From assembly GCF_000336775.1 (NCBI RefSeq), contig NZ_AOLJ01000012.1, positions 1 through 64,000 on the forward strand: a DNA stretch of 64,000 bases. Direction: 5' to 3'. The position numbers and the translations under genes were made by a program. The stretch comes from Haloferax gibbonsii ATCC 33959. GTDB taxonomy: Archaea > Halobacteriota > Halobacteria > Halobacteriales > Haloferacaceae. The notes beneath the pieces were generated by a model, which was not told where the DNA came from, did no database searches, and was given only the letters and a program-made list of their open reading frames with translations. This document shows positions 1 to 8,217 of this stretch, piece by piece; positions within the stretch are counted from its first letter, which is position 1, and every line of letters starts with the position of its first letter.

Positions 1-428
1 GGACCACCGCGCGGGAGGTCGAACAGAAGTTGGAGCACTACGAGGTCGACGAGTCCAGCGCCACCATCCTCGACACGCTCTCTATCGAGCGCGGCTACTC
101 CCGACGCAGTTCGGACAACATCTACTACGTCGCGGCCCCCGACGACCTCGACGCCATCGTCGAGAAGACCCGGCAGTTCCTCGAACGCCACGACGGAAAG
201 CTCCGGCTCAGCGTCGATTCGGTCACGGAGATGGCGTACTACGCCGACGAGGACCGCGCCTTCGAAGCGACGAAGCAGATTCTCGAACTCCTCGACGAGT
301 TCGACGCGGTGGGGCTGTTCCACCTCTCGAAGGAAGTCCACGACCAGGAGACGCTCGACCGCTTCCGCGAACTGTTCGACGGCGTCGTCGACCTCGAAGA
401 GGACGGCACCGTCACGACCGAGTTCTGA
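1..428 (+). CDS. C-terminal part of a haloarchaeal RecA/KaiC-like family protein (5' truncated)
   Basis: The reading frame is open from the first bases of the window, so the gene begins outside it; the in-frame TTG at base 30 is internal. About 140 residues are visible and they end in TTEF. The segment alternates helices and strands and is acidic, with a SIERGYS stretch and a LLDEFDAVGLFHLSKEVHD stretch. It resembles the C-terminal half of halophile proteins distantly related to RecA/KaiC ATPases, but no Walker motif is inside the window, so the assignment is weak. It faces the convergent gene ending at 450. Confidence 0.5.
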   Translation, partial: TTAREVEQKLEHYEVDESSATILDTLSIERGYSRRSSDNIYYVAAPDDLDAIVEKTRQFLERHDGKLRLSVDSVTEMAYYADEDRAFEATKQILELLDEFDAVGLFHLSKEVHDQETLDRFRELFDGVVDLEEDGTVTTEF

Positions 429-449
429 GGCGGCACGCGACGCGAGCGG

Positions 450-1310
450 CTACGTCGAATCGGCGGCGTCGTCACCCGAGTCGTCGGCGGTCGGGTCGTC
501 GTCATCGACCGAGCCCGCGTCGTCGTCCGCCGCGAGTTGCGCGAAGGTCTTTTCGGCCCACTTGACCGCGTAGCTCGGCCCGTGGTCGCGGTACGCCGCG
601 GTGTCAAGCGCCGAAAACGGCGCGGGGAGGTCGCGGCCGTGTTTGACGGCCGAACACGCGAACTCGGTCGCCTCGGCGAAGGAGAGTCTGCCGAGCGCGA
701 CGAGCCGCGGGAGGTTCGCAAGTCGGTCGTCGAGTCGGCCGCCGGCGTCGACCCACGCCTCGCGGAGGCGGTCGTGGTCGCCCTCCCACGACGCGAACGC
801 CTCGCGGGTGTGGACGCCGACCCAGCCCTCGTAGAGCGCGGCCGCGACCTGATACGTCTCGCTCGGGCCGAGCGGCGTCGCCGCCGCGAGGTCGCGGTAC
901 CGCTCGCCGAAGAAGGGCAGGAAGTGCTCCGGAATCTCGTCGTTTCCGGCCTGCACGAACGCCTCGGCGATGAGGAAGTCCAGAAAGTCGTCCGGCGTCC
1001 CCTTCGCGCGGTACTTCACCAGCACGACCGGCGGGTCGGTCTGCCGGGACCACGTCACGGTGCCGTCGCCGGGCATCCCGATGGTGAAGTCGGACGAGGC
1101 GTAGCGCCGGAGCTGTTGGGGCGAGTCGTCTGGTAGCCACTCCGCGGGGTACGCCGCCGGGGAGAGCGACTCGACCACCAGCCCGAGGTTCTCCGCGGCC
1201 TCCGGGGGAATGGTGTCGAAGTCGCCGGCCACGTCCAAGACGAGCGCGCCGGGGGCGTACTCGTCGCGGACCGATTCGAGGTCCGACGGCAGGGTGCGCG
1301 TCTCGAACAT
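450..1310 (-). CDS. Haloarchaeal conserved protein of unknown function (DUF7089-like)
   Basis: A 286-residue soluble, acidic protein with no transmembrane segment or signal peptide. It contains conserved-looking Trp/Tyr-rich patches (SPAAYPAEWLPDD, VVLVKYRAKGTPDDFLDFL) and ends in a disordered tail of about 30 Asp/Ser/Ala residues. I do not recognise an enzymatic motif; the pattern matches an uncharacterised halophile-only family. Its ATG lies 4 bases after the stop of a 28-residue membrane protein gene on the same strand, so the two are probably co-transcribed and may be translationally coupled. Confidence 0.75.
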   Translation of the reverse strand: MFETRTLPSDLESVRDEYAPGALVLDVAGDFDTIPPEAAENLGLVVESLSPAAYPAEWLPDDSPQQLRRYASSDFTIGMPGDGTVTWSRQTDPPVVLVKYRAKGTPDDFLDFLIAEAFVQAGNDEIPEHFLPFFGERYRDLAAATPLGPSETYQVAAALYEGWVGVHTREAFASWEGDHDRLREAWVDAGGRLDDRLANLPRLVALGRLSFAEATEFACSAVKHGRDLPAPFSALDTAAYRDHGPSYAVKWAEKTFAQLAADDDAGSVDDDDPTADDSGDDAADST

Positions 1311-1314
1311 CCGC

Positions 1315-1401
1315 TCAGGCGATGCTCATCCCGACGAACACGACGGCCAGCAGGGCCGACACGCCGACGGTACCGAGCACGATTTTCGTCGCTTGGCTCA
1401 T
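1315..1401 (-). CDS. 28-residue single-span membrane microprotein
   Basis: A very short gene encoding M-S-Q-A-T-K followed by one hydrophobic segment of about 20 residues (IVLGTVGVSALLAVVFVGMS), ending IA. It should be a membrane peptide with a short positively charged N-terminus inside. The stop is 4 bases before the ATG of the 286-residue gene, which supports a real operon rather than a chance frame. Tiny membrane proteins of this kind are annotated in Haloferax genomes, but their role is unknown to me. Confidence 0.65.
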   Translation of the reverse strand: MSQATKIVLGTVGVSALLAVVFVGMSIA

Positions 1402-1456
1402 AGTGGCACGATTAGGGGCCCGCCGCTTAACCTTTACACTCTATCGTCGGCCGAAT

Positions 1457-1477
1457 CTCCAGTCGAAACGGAGGGGT
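1457..1477 (+). repeat. Isolated ORB-like 21-mer
   Basis: CTCCAGTCGAAACGGAGGGG followed by T. It matches the origin ORB TTCCACCCGAAACGAAGGGG(T) at 17 of 21 positions. It lies in the gap between the ferredoxin stop and the membrane microprotein gene, 15 kb from the origin. Function unproven. Confidence 0.5.
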
Positions 1478-1563
1478 TCGGGGACGCGCCCCACGGTCGT
1501 CGGTCACACGGTTCGGTCGCGTCGCGGACGCGAGAGAAAACGGTAGACTCGTCGGCGTCGCGG

Positions 1564-1809
1564 TCAGGGAACGAGCTGTTCGCCGTCGTCGTCGAGGATG
1601 CGGATGGCCTCGACGGGGCAGACGCGGGCGGCGAACTTCGCGTCGAACTCGGCGTCCTCCGGAATCTCGCGGACGAAGACGCCGTCGTCGGTCTCCTCGC
1701 CGTCGACGAGGTCGGCCTTGCCGTCGTCGACGTTCTTCTCGAAGCCCTCCCACTCGTCGACACACTGGAACATGCCGATGCAGGTGTCGCGGTCGTACTC
1801 GACTCTCAT
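1564..1809 (-). CDS. Ferredoxin, probably [3Fe-4S] type
   Basis: An 81-residue acidic ferredoxin. Cysteines are C10 and C16 (C-IGMFQ-C) plus C64 in a CP motif. The middle position of the usual CxxCxxC is Met13, leaving three Cys ligands, typical of single-cluster [3Fe-4S] ferredoxins that often serve cytochrome P450s or other oxidoreductases. The start MRVEYDRDTC is chosen because ferredoxins of this family begin just before the first cysteine; a longer in-frame extension to 1971 would be an unrelated low-complexity stretch. It is divergent from hel308. Confidence 0.85.
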   Translation of the reverse strand: MRVEYDRDTCIGMFQCVDEWEGFEKNVDDGKADLVDGEETDDGVFVREIPEDAEFDAKFAARVCPVEAIRILDDDGEQLVP

Positions 1810-1970
1810 GCGCCATCGTACCGCCGGGCCGTACAAAGCCCTGCCGACGCGGGGACGTGGGTCGGCGTCGCCTCGCGTCGCGGTCGTGCGACCGACGCCG
1901 CGGGCGGCGACGCGTCCGCGCCCGAACCGACCCGATGGCTTAAACCGGGGGACGGTCCAAGGGAGATGCA

Positions 1971-4451
1971 ATGCGAACTGCGGACCTGACGGGCCTGCCG
2001 ACGGGGATTCCCGAGGCCCTCCGCGACGAGGGTATCGAGGAGCTGTACCCGCCGCAGGCCGAGGCCGTCGAGGCCGGCCTGACGGACGGCGAGAGCCTCG
2101 TGGCCGCCGTTCCGACGGCGAGCGGGAAGACGCTCATCGCCGAGCTGGCGATGCTGTCGAGCGTCGCGCGCGGCGGGAAGGCGCTGTACATCGTCCCGCT
2201 CCGGGCGCTCGCCTCCGAGAAGAAAGCCGAGTTCGAGCGCTGGGAGGAGTACGGCATCGACGTGGGCGTCTCGACCGGCAACTACGAGTCCGACGGCGAG
2301 TGGCTCTCCTCGCGCGACATCATCGTCGCCACCTCCGAGAAGGTCGACTCACTCGTCCGGAACAACGCGGCGTGGATGGACCAACTCACCTGCGTCGTCG
2401 CCGACGAGGTCCACCTCGTCGACGACAGACACCGCGGGCCGACGCTGGAGGTCACGCTGGCGAAGCTCCGCCGGCTCAACCCGAACCTGCAGGTCGTCGC
2501 GCTCTCGGCGACCGTCGGCAACGCGGGCGTCGTCGCCGACTGGCTCGACGCGGAACTCGTCAAGTCCGACTGGCGACCCATCGACCTCAAGATGGGCGTC
2601 CACTACGGCAACGCCGTCTCCTTCGCCGACGGGAGCCAACGCGAGGTGCCGGTCGGCCGCGGGGAGCGACAGACGCCCGCGCTCGTCGCCGACGCGTTGG
2701 AGGGCGACGGCGACGGCGACCAGGGCTCCTCGCTCGTCTTCGTGAACTCGCGGCGCAACGCCGAGTCCGCGGCCCGCCGCATGGCCGACGTGACGGAGCG
2801 GTACATCACCGGGGACGAGCGCGGTGACCTGGCGGAACTCGCCGCCGAGATACGCGACGTCTCCGACACCGAGACCTCCGAGGACCTCGCCGCGGCGGTC
2901 GCCAAGGGCGCGGCGTTCCACCACGCGGGGCTCGCCGCGGAGCACCGAACCCTCGTCGAGGACGCCTTCCGCGACCGACTCATCAAGTGCATCTGCGCCA
3001 CGCCGACGCTCGCCGCCGGCGTCAACACCCCGAGTCGCCGCGTCGTCGTCCGCGACTGGCAGCGCTACGACGGCGACTACGGCGGGATGAAGCCGCTCGA
3101 CGTGCTCGAAGTCCACCAGATGATGGGTCGCGCCGGTCGGCCCGGCCTCGACCCCTACGGCGAGGCGGTGCTGCTCGCGAAGGACGCCGACGCCCGCGAC
3201 GAACTGTTCGAGCGGTACATCTGGGCCGACGCCGAGGACGTGCGGTCGAAGCTCGCGGCCGAGCCCGCGCTGCGGACGCACCTGCTCGCCACCGTCGCCT
3301 CCGGCTTCGCCCACACCCGCGAGGGACTGCTCGAATTCCTCGACCAGACGCTCTATGCGACCCAGACCGACGACCCCGAGCGACTCGGACAGGTGACCGA
3401 CCGCGTGCTCGACTACCTCGAAGTGAACGGGTTCGTCGAGTTCGAAGGAGAGACGATACGGGCGACGCCCGTCGGCCACACCGTCTCGCGGCTCTACCTC
3501 GACCCGATGAGCGCCGCCGAAATCATCGACGGCCTCGAGTGGGCGGCGGACCACCGAACCGAGAAGCTCCGGGCGCTCGCGGGCGAGACGCCCGAGAAGC
3601 CGAAGCGAGCGCGGAGCGAATCCGACGACGAACCCGGCGGCTTCCAGCGGGCCAGCGAGATGGTCGCGGCAGAGAGCGGCGACGCGGGAGACGGGACGGG
3701 GGCGGACGACGGCGACGACAGCGACGACGCCGACGAGTTCGAGGCGGACCGGACGTATCCGACGCCGCTCGGCCTCTACCACCTCGTCTGCCGGACGCCG
3801 GACATGTATCAGCTCTACCTGAAGTCCGGCGACCGCGAGACCTACACCGAACTGTGCTACGAGCGCGAACCGGAGTTCCTCGGGCGCGTCCCCTCTGAGT
3901 ACGAGGACGTGGCGTTCGAAGACTGGCTGTCGGCGCTGAAGACCGCGAAGCTCCTCGAAGACTGGGTCGGTGAGGTCGACGAGGACCGCATCACCGAGCG
4001 CTACGGCGTCGGCCCCGGCGACATCCGCGGGAAGGTCGAGACGGCCGAGTGGCTCCTCGGCGCGGCCGAGCGACTCGCCTCCGAACTCGACCTCGATTCC
4101 GTGTACGCGGTCCGCGAGGCGAAAAAGCGCGTCGAGTACGGCGTCCGCGAGGAGCTGCTCGACCTCGCCGGCGTCCGCGGCGTCGGCCGAAAGCGCGCCC
4201 GACGGCTGTTCGAAGCCGGCGTCGAGAGTCGGGCCGACCTCCGCGAGACCGAGAAATCGCGCATCCTCGCCGCGCTCCGGGGTCGCAGGAAGACCGCGGA
4301 GAACATCCTCGAAGCCGCGGGTCGGAAGGACCCCTCGATGGACGAGGTGGACGAGGACGACGCGCCGGAAGACGCCGTTCCCGACGACGCCGGCTTCGAG
4401 ACGGCCAAAGAGCGCGCCGACCAGCAGGCCAGTCTGGGTGATTTCGAATGA
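1971..4451 (+). CDS. hel308: ATP-dependent DNA helicase Hel308
   Basis: Superfamily 2 3'-5' helicase of 826 residues, the usual length for archaeal Hel308 (HelQ/Mus308 relatives), acting at stalled replication forks and in recombination. Visible motifs: Q-motif region near Q29, Walker A VPTASGKT (47-54), DEVH box (145-148), SAT (179-181), motif VI Q383-MMGRAGR, an acidic disordered insert near residues 540-590, and a helix-hairpin-helix beginning near 729 ([16 protein letters not shown]). The C-terminus QASLGDFE (Q819, L822, F825) looks like a PCNA-interacting peptide. The stop overlaps the start of cgi121 by an ATGA. A TATA-like stretch (ggcttaaacc) lies about 27 bases before the ATG. Confidence 0.97.
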   Translation: MRTADLTGLPTGIPEALRDEGIEELYPPQAEAVEAGLTDGESLVAAVPTASGKTLIAELAMLSSVARGGKALYIVPLRALASEKKAEFERWEEYGIDVGVSTGNYESDGEWLSSRDIIVATSEKVDSLVRNNAAWMDQLTCVVADEVHLVDDRHRGPTLEVTLAKLRRLNPNLQVVALSATVGNAGVVADWLDAELVKSDWRPIDLKMGVHYGNAVSFADGSQREVPVGRGERQTPALVADALEGDGDGDQGSSLVFVNSRRNAESAARRMADVTERYITGDERGDLAELAAEIRDVSDTETSEDLAAAVAKGAAFHHAGLAAEHRTLVEDAFRDRLIKCICATPTLAAGVNTPSRRVVVRDWQRYDGDYGGMKPLDVLEVHQMMGRAGRPGLDPYGEAVLLAKDADARDELFERYIWADAEDVRSKLAAEPALRTHLLATVASGFAHTREGLLEFLDQTLYATQTDDPERLGQVTDRVLDYLEVNGFVEFEGETIRATPVGHTVSRLYLDPMSAAEIIDGLEWAADHRTEKLRALAGETPEKPKRARSESDDEPGGFQRASEMVAAESGDAGDGTGADDGDDSDDADEFEADRTYPTPLGLYHLVCRTPDMYQLYLKSGDRETYTELCYEREPEFLGRVPSEYEDVAFEDWLSALKTAKLLEDWVGEVDEDRITERYGVGPGDIRGKVETAEWLLGAAERLASELDLDSVYAVREAKKRVEYGVREELLDLAGVRGVGRKRARRLFEAGVESRADLRETEKSRILAALRGRRKTAENILEAAGRKDPSMDEVDEDDAPEDAVPDDAGFETAKERADQQASLGDFE

Positions 4452-4942
4452 GGCTCGTCGAAGCCGAGGCGACCGTCTCGGACCTCGATTCGTTCATCGC
4501 GGTCGTCGGCGACGTGGCCGACGAGACGGGCGCGACGGTGCAGGCGTTCGACGCCCGGTACGTCGTGGACCGCGAGCACCTCGAACGGGCGACCGAACTC
4601 GCCGACCGGGCCATCGGCCGCGGCAACGAAATCGCCCGCGACCGGGCCGTCGAAATCCTCCTCTACGCCAGCGGCCGCCGGCAGATTAACCGCGCGTTCG
4701 AAATCGGCGTCTCGGAGGGGACGCTCCCCGTCGTGATTCTCGTCGACGGCGGCGACGAAGAAGACGCCGAGGCCGCGCTGTTCGACCGACTCGACCTCGA
4801 ACCCGCGGAGACCCTCGGCGACTACGACGAAGCGCTCGTCCGCGAGGTGTTCGACGTGGGCGAGACGGAATTGCGCGTCGCCGACGGCGACCTCCCCGCA
4901 CTGGTCAAAGAGCGAGTCGCGCTGCTCGCGGTCGAACGCTAA
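4448..4942 (+). CDS. cgi121: KEOPS complex subunit Cgi121
   Basis: A 164-residue protein matching archaeal Cgi121, the KEOPS subunit that binds the tRNA 3' end and stimulates Bud32 during t6A37 synthesis. Diagnostic stretches are [34 protein letters not shown] and [14 protein letters not shown]. The start overlaps the hel308 stop (ATGA), so translation is coupled and the two form an operon. The Hel308-Cgi121 pairing recurs in haloarchaea, which may be only co-expression or may hint at a link between KEOPS and genome maintenance (inference). Confidence 0.95.
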   Translation: MRLVEAEATVSDLDSFIAVVGDVADETGATVQAFDARYVVDREHLERATELADRAIGRGNEIARDRAVEILLYASGRRQINRAFEIGVSEGTLPVVILVDGGDEEDAEAALFDRLDLEPAETLGDYDEALVREVFDVGETELRVADGDLPALVKERVALLAVER

Positions 4943-5000
4943 GCGGTTTTCGCGGCCCGTACCCTCCGTATTCGGACGGTCTGAGAATACGTCAGCAAAA

Positions 5001-5058
5001 CTCCACTCGAAACATACCCCTTGGGTTTCTGAAACCTACCCCTTCGTTTCAACTGGAG
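5001..5058. repeat. Cluster of three ORB-like elements
   Basis: A strong minus-strand ORB-like 21-mer occupies 5038-5058 (CTCCAGTTGAAACGAAGGGG then T on the minus strand). A weaker minus-strand copy sits at 5016-5036, sharing the AAGGGGT end, and a plus-strand left half (CTCCACTCGAAAC) starts at 5001. They fill the space between the cgi121 stop and the tRNA-Gln 3' end, 12 kb from the origin. Confidence 0.5.
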
Positions 5059-5102
5059 AACAGGGGACGGCGCGGCCTCATCGAGAGTAGAATGCTGAGA
5101 AG

Positions 5103-5175
5103 TAGTCCCACCAGGATTCGAACCTGGGTCGTTGCCCCCAGAAGGCAACAGGATTGGCCACTACCCCATGGGACT
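5103..5175 (-). tRNA. tRNA-Gln (anticodon CTG)
   Basis: A 73-nt cloverleaf without intron. Acceptor AGTCCCA pairs with TGGGACT, discriminator is A, and no CCA is encoded. The anticodon arm is TTGCC-TTCTGGG-GGCAA, giving anticodon CTG (reads CAG, Gln). The T-loop is GGTTCGAATCC. A TATA-like box (TTTACAAATACC on the minus strand, about 5199-5210) lies at a suitable distance before the tRNA 5' end. The gene is divergent from purO. Confidence 0.95.
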
Positions 5176-5307
5176 TCGCATCAGTTCGTACTTCGCGGGT
5201 ATTTGTAAACGTTGCGTGTCGATTCCGCCGTGCGATTTTATGGCACGGTAACGGACGGACGTGCATAAACCGCCAACTATTTGCCCCTATTCTATCCACT
5301 CTCGTGT

Positions 5308-5880
5308 ATGTACGTCGGACGTTTCGTCGTCGTTGGCCCCGGAATCGGTGCGTATCGCGTCTCCTCTCGGTCCTTCCCGAACCGACAGGTCGTCGACCGG
5401 GACGGAGCCCTGACCGTCGGGCCGACGCCCGACGCTCCCGAGACCGATAACCCCTACATCGCCTACAACTGCGTCCGCGAGGGCGGCGACTACGTCGTCG
5501 TCGGCAACGGTTCGCAGGTCGACCCCATCGCGGAGAAACTCGACCTCGGCTACCCGCCGCGCGACGCCCTCGCCGAGATTCTGCTCGCGCTCGACTACGA
5601 GAAAGACGACTACGACACGCCCCGAATCGCGGGCGTCGTCGGCGACGACGAGGCGTTCATCGGCATCGTCCGAAAGGACGCGCTCGTCGTGGAGGCCGTC
5701 TCCGAACCCACGCTCGTGGCGACCTACGAGGAAGACGACCCGCGCGCGTTCGACCTCGACGCGGAGACCGCGGCCGACGCGGCCCGCGAACTCTACGACC
5801 ACGAGTTCGAACACGCCGTCTGCGCCGCCGCCGCGACCGTCGACGACTCGGTCGAGACCGCCTTCTACAACGGCGAGTAA
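5308..5880 (+). CDS. purO: IMP cyclohydrolase, archaeal PurO type
   Basis: A 190-residue protein of the archaeal PurO family, which closes the ring of FAICAR to give IMP, the last step of de novo purine synthesis, replacing the cyclohydrolase domain of bacterial PurH. The N-terminal [11 protein letters not shown] and [12 protein letters not shown] motifs and the NPYIAYNC motif are characteristic, as is length near 200. The ATG at 5308 is preferred over an upstream in-frame ATG because a TATA-like AACTATTTGC lies about 27 bases before it, fitting a leaderless mRNA, and the family starts at MYVGRF. Confidence 0.95.
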   Translation: MYVGRFVVVGPGIGAYRVSSRSFPNRQVVDRDGALTVGPTPDAPETDNPYIAYNCVREGGDYVVVGNGSQVDPIAEKLDLGYPPRDALAEILLALDYEKDDYDTPRIAGVVGDDEAFIGIVRKDALVVEAVSEPTLVATYEEDDPRAFDLDAETAADAARELYDHEFEHAVCAAAATVDDSVETAFYNGE

Positions 5881-5964
5881 CGCAACTGTCGGCGTCCCGC
5901 CGCGGGCGAGCGCTCGACCGCGACCGGCCCGGAACTTTTCAGCCGCGCACCCGTACACCGAGCC

Positions 5965-6624
5965 ATGCGTCTGGGCGTCATCTCGGACGTGCACGGGAAC
6001 CTCCCGGCACTCGACGCGGTGCTCGAATCGATGCCGCCGGTCGACCGACTGGTCTGCGCCGGCGACGTGGTCGGCTACAACCCGTGGCCCGAGGAGTGCG
6101 TGTCCGAACTCGCCGAACGGGACGTGCCGACGGTCTCGGGGAACCACGACCGCGCGGTCACGTCGGGGACCGGCTTCCGCTTCAACAGCATGGCGGCCGC
6201 GGGCGTCGACTACGCCCGCGACGCGCTCTCCCCGGCGTCGATGGAGTGGCTATCCTCACTTCCGAAAACCCGACACCTCGCCGACGGCCGGGTCAAACTC
6301 GCCCACGGCCACCCCGACCACCCCGACCGCTACACCTACCCCGACGACTTCTCGCCGTCGCTCCTCGACGGCGAGGACCTGCTGGTGTTGGGTCACACCC
6401 ACGTGCAGGGCCACCGAATCTACGACGACGGAATCGTCCTGAACCCCGGAAGCGTCGGCCAGCCCCGCGACGGCGACCCGCGGGCGGCCTACGCGGTCGC
6501 CGACCTCGACGCGATGGAAATCGAGGCGGAGCGCGTCAACTACGACATCGACCGCGTCGCCGAGCGCGTGCGCGAGGTCGGCCTGCCGGAGCGACTGGCG
6601 AGTCGGCTGTACGAGGGAAAATAG
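5965..6624 (+). CDS. YfcE/MJ0936-type metallophosphoesterase
   Basis: A 219-residue calcineurin-like phosphoesterase. Metal-binding motifs appear in canonical order: D8-x-H10 in ISDVHGN, G33-D34, GNHD (59-62), then HGHPD and GHTHVQGH near the C-terminal third. The family (MJ0936/YfcE) hydrolyses phosphodiester bonds in a Mn/Ni-dependent way; the physiological substrate is unknown. It stands alone, convergent with tnaA, with a TATA-like box (acttttcagc) shortly upstream. Confidence 0.9.
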   Translation: MRLGVISDVHGNLPALDAVLESMPPVDRLVCAGDVVGYNPWPEECVSELAERDVPTVSGNHDRAVTSGTGFRFNSMAAAGVDYARDALSPASMEWLSSLPKTRHLADGRVKLAHGHPDHPDRYTYPDDFSPSLLDGEDLLVLGHTHVQGHRIYDDGIVLNPGSVGQPRDGDPRAAYAVADLDAMEIEAERVNYDIDRVAERVREVGLPERLASRLYEGK

Positions 6625-6654
6625 GGGAGAAATCGAGTAGGCGTCCTGAAGCCG

Positions 6655-8001
6655 TCAGTTCGACACCGGTTCGAGCCGCGCCGAGAAGTGCCGAAGCTCC
6701 TTCATCGGCGGCTCCTCGACGATTTCGAGACCGCCGTACTCGCCGGCGGATTCCATCACCTTCGCGGCCGTCTCGGCGACGTGTTCGAGGTGTTCGCGGC
6801 TGTAAGTGCGCCGCGGGAGCGCGAGGCGCACGAGGTCCGGTCGGTCGGTGCCGGGGAACGCGAAGCCGCCGAGTTCGACGCCTCGGACGCCGCCTTCGAG
6901 ATAGAGCGCGCAGACGAGTTCCTGTCCGGGGAACTCGTCTTTCGGGATGTGCGGGAACACCTCGCCGGCGTCGAGATAGACCGCGTGGCCGCCGGTCGGC
7001 TGGTAGACGGGGACGCCCGCCTCGACGAGGAGGTCGCCCAGTTCGGCCACCTGCTCGACGCGGTCAGACACGTACGGCGGCGTGACGGCCTCGCGGAGGC
7101 CGACGGCCATCGCCTCGATGTCGCGGCCCGAGAGGCCGCCGTAAGTGGGAAAGCCCTCGTAGAGGATGGCGCGCTGCTTCGCGTGTTCGAACACCGTCTC
7201 GTCGCGCATCGCGGCGAAGCCGCCGATGTTGACGAGCGCGTCCTTCTTGCCGGACATCGTAATCGCGTCGGCGTGTTCGAACTGCGCGCGGGCGATTTCG
7301 GCGACCGAGCGGTTCTCGTAGCCCGCCTCGTGGGTCTTGATGAAGTGGGCGTTCTCGGCGAACCGGCAGGCGTCGATGACGAACATGGCGTCGATGTCGC
7401 GGGCGAACTCGGCGGTGGCGCGGATGTTCGCCATCGAGACCGGCTGGCCGGCGACGGAGTTGTTCGTGATGGTGAGGACGACGACGGGAATCGCGTCGGC
7501 GCCGACCTCCTCGACGAGCGCGTAGCCCGCGTCGATGTCGAAGTTACCCTTGAACGACTCCGTGGAGTTCGGGTCGCGGGCGGCGGGCGACGGACAGTCG
7601 ACCGGCTCCGCGCCCTGATTGACGATGTGGGCCCGGGTCGTATCGAAGTGCGAGTTGTTCGGCACCACGTCGCCGTCCTCCAGGAGGACGCCGTAGAGGA
7701 CGTTCTCCGCGCCGCGGCCCTGATGGGTCGGCACGACGTGCTCGAAGCCCATCACGTCGCGGACCGACTCCGCGAGTCGGGCGAACGACTCACTGCCCGC
7801 GTAGGCCTCGTCGCCGCGAATCATCGCCGCCCACTGCTCTGCGGACATGGTTCCCGTCCCCGAGTCGGTCAAGAGGTCGATGTACACGTCGCGGGCGTCG
7901 AGGTTGAACGCGTTGTAGCCGGCCCGTTCGAGGGCGGCCTCGCGCTCCTCTCGCGAGGGGAGTTCGATGGGCTCGACCATCTTCGCCTTGTACGATTTCA
8001 T
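6655..8001 (-). CDS. tnaA: Tryptophanase (tryptophan indole-lyase)
   Basis: A 448-residue PLP enzyme splitting tryptophan to indole, pyruvate and ammonia, with the beta-eliminating lyase fold. Visible motifs are PTHQGRGAEN (91-100), VIDACRFAENA near 209, and SGKKD (250-254), where one of the paired lysines (probably K253) holds PLP. The start MKSYKAKMVEP is used; upstream in-frame residues to 8124 lack family similarity and lie in the promoter. A TATA-like GATTACTT about 27 bases before the ATG predicts a leaderless mRNA. In H. volcanii this promoter is known to be strongly induced by tryptophan. Confidence 0.95.
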   Translation of the reverse strand: MKSYKAKMVEPIELPSREEREAALERAGYNAFNLDARDVYIDLLTDSGTGTMSAEQWAAMIRGDEAYAGSESFARLAESVRDVMGFEHVVPTHQGRGAENVLYGVLLEDGDVVPNNSHFDTTRAHIVNQGAEPVDCPSPAARDPNSTESFKGNFDIDAGYALVEEVGADAIPVVVLTITNNSVAGQPVSMANIRATAEFARDIDAMFVIDACRFAENAHFIKTHEAGYENRSVAEIARAQFEHADAITMSGKKDALVNIGGFAAMRDETVFEHAKQRAILYEGFPTYGGLSGRDIEAMAVGLREAVTPPYVSDRVEQVAELGDLLVEAGVPVYQPTGGHAVYLDAGEVFPHIPKDEFPGQELVCALYLEGGVRGVELGGFAFPGTDRPDLVRLALPRRTYSREHLEHVAETAAKVMESAGEYGGLEIVEEPPMKELRHFSARLEPVSN

Positions 8002-8022
8002 GCCCGCAATAGACCCGCGAGC

Positions 8023-8072
8023 GTGAAGTAATCGGTAGGCGGAAAATCGAGGGACGACGACCGATTTTCGGC
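8023..8072 (-). promoter_or_regulatory. Candidate tnaA promoter with dyad operator
   Basis: A perfect 8-base inverted repeat, GAAAATCG at 8042-8049 and CGATTTTC at 8062-8069, has its half-sites 20 bases apart centre to centre, two turns of the helix. It ends a few bases upstream of the TATA-like element (about 8025-8034 on the minus strand). This placement suits an activator dimer helping TFB/TBP. The operator role is inferred from position and symmetry. Confidence 0.5.
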
Positions 8073-8217
8073 GCTCGTGGACGGGAATGTGCATCGGTGT
8101 CGCCGGCTGTTCCGCTATCGCCACGAACCGCCCACGCCGACCGTCGGATACTGCCGACTGTTCGGCGTCGCTGGCGGAAACGACTGCGTGAAAACGGAAT
8201 CGAGCCGAGGAGCGGGC

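Noticed and set aside
2349-3782. A 477-codon minus-strand frame opposite hel308
   Set aside because: It is antisense to a well-supported helicase; high GC gives long open shadow frames with Arg/Val/Gly bias and no motif.
5103-5175. tRNA-Gln gene as an integration site for a mobile element
   Set aside because: No integrase, no displaced duplicate of the tRNA 3' end nearby, and uniform GC content in the flanks.
8002-8217. Rho-independent-like terminator after lysC from the GAAAATCG inverted repeat
   Set aside because: The repeat lies 150-175 bases past the lysC stop, has a 12-base spacer and no T run, and sits exactly upstream of the tnaA TATA region, so an operator fits better.
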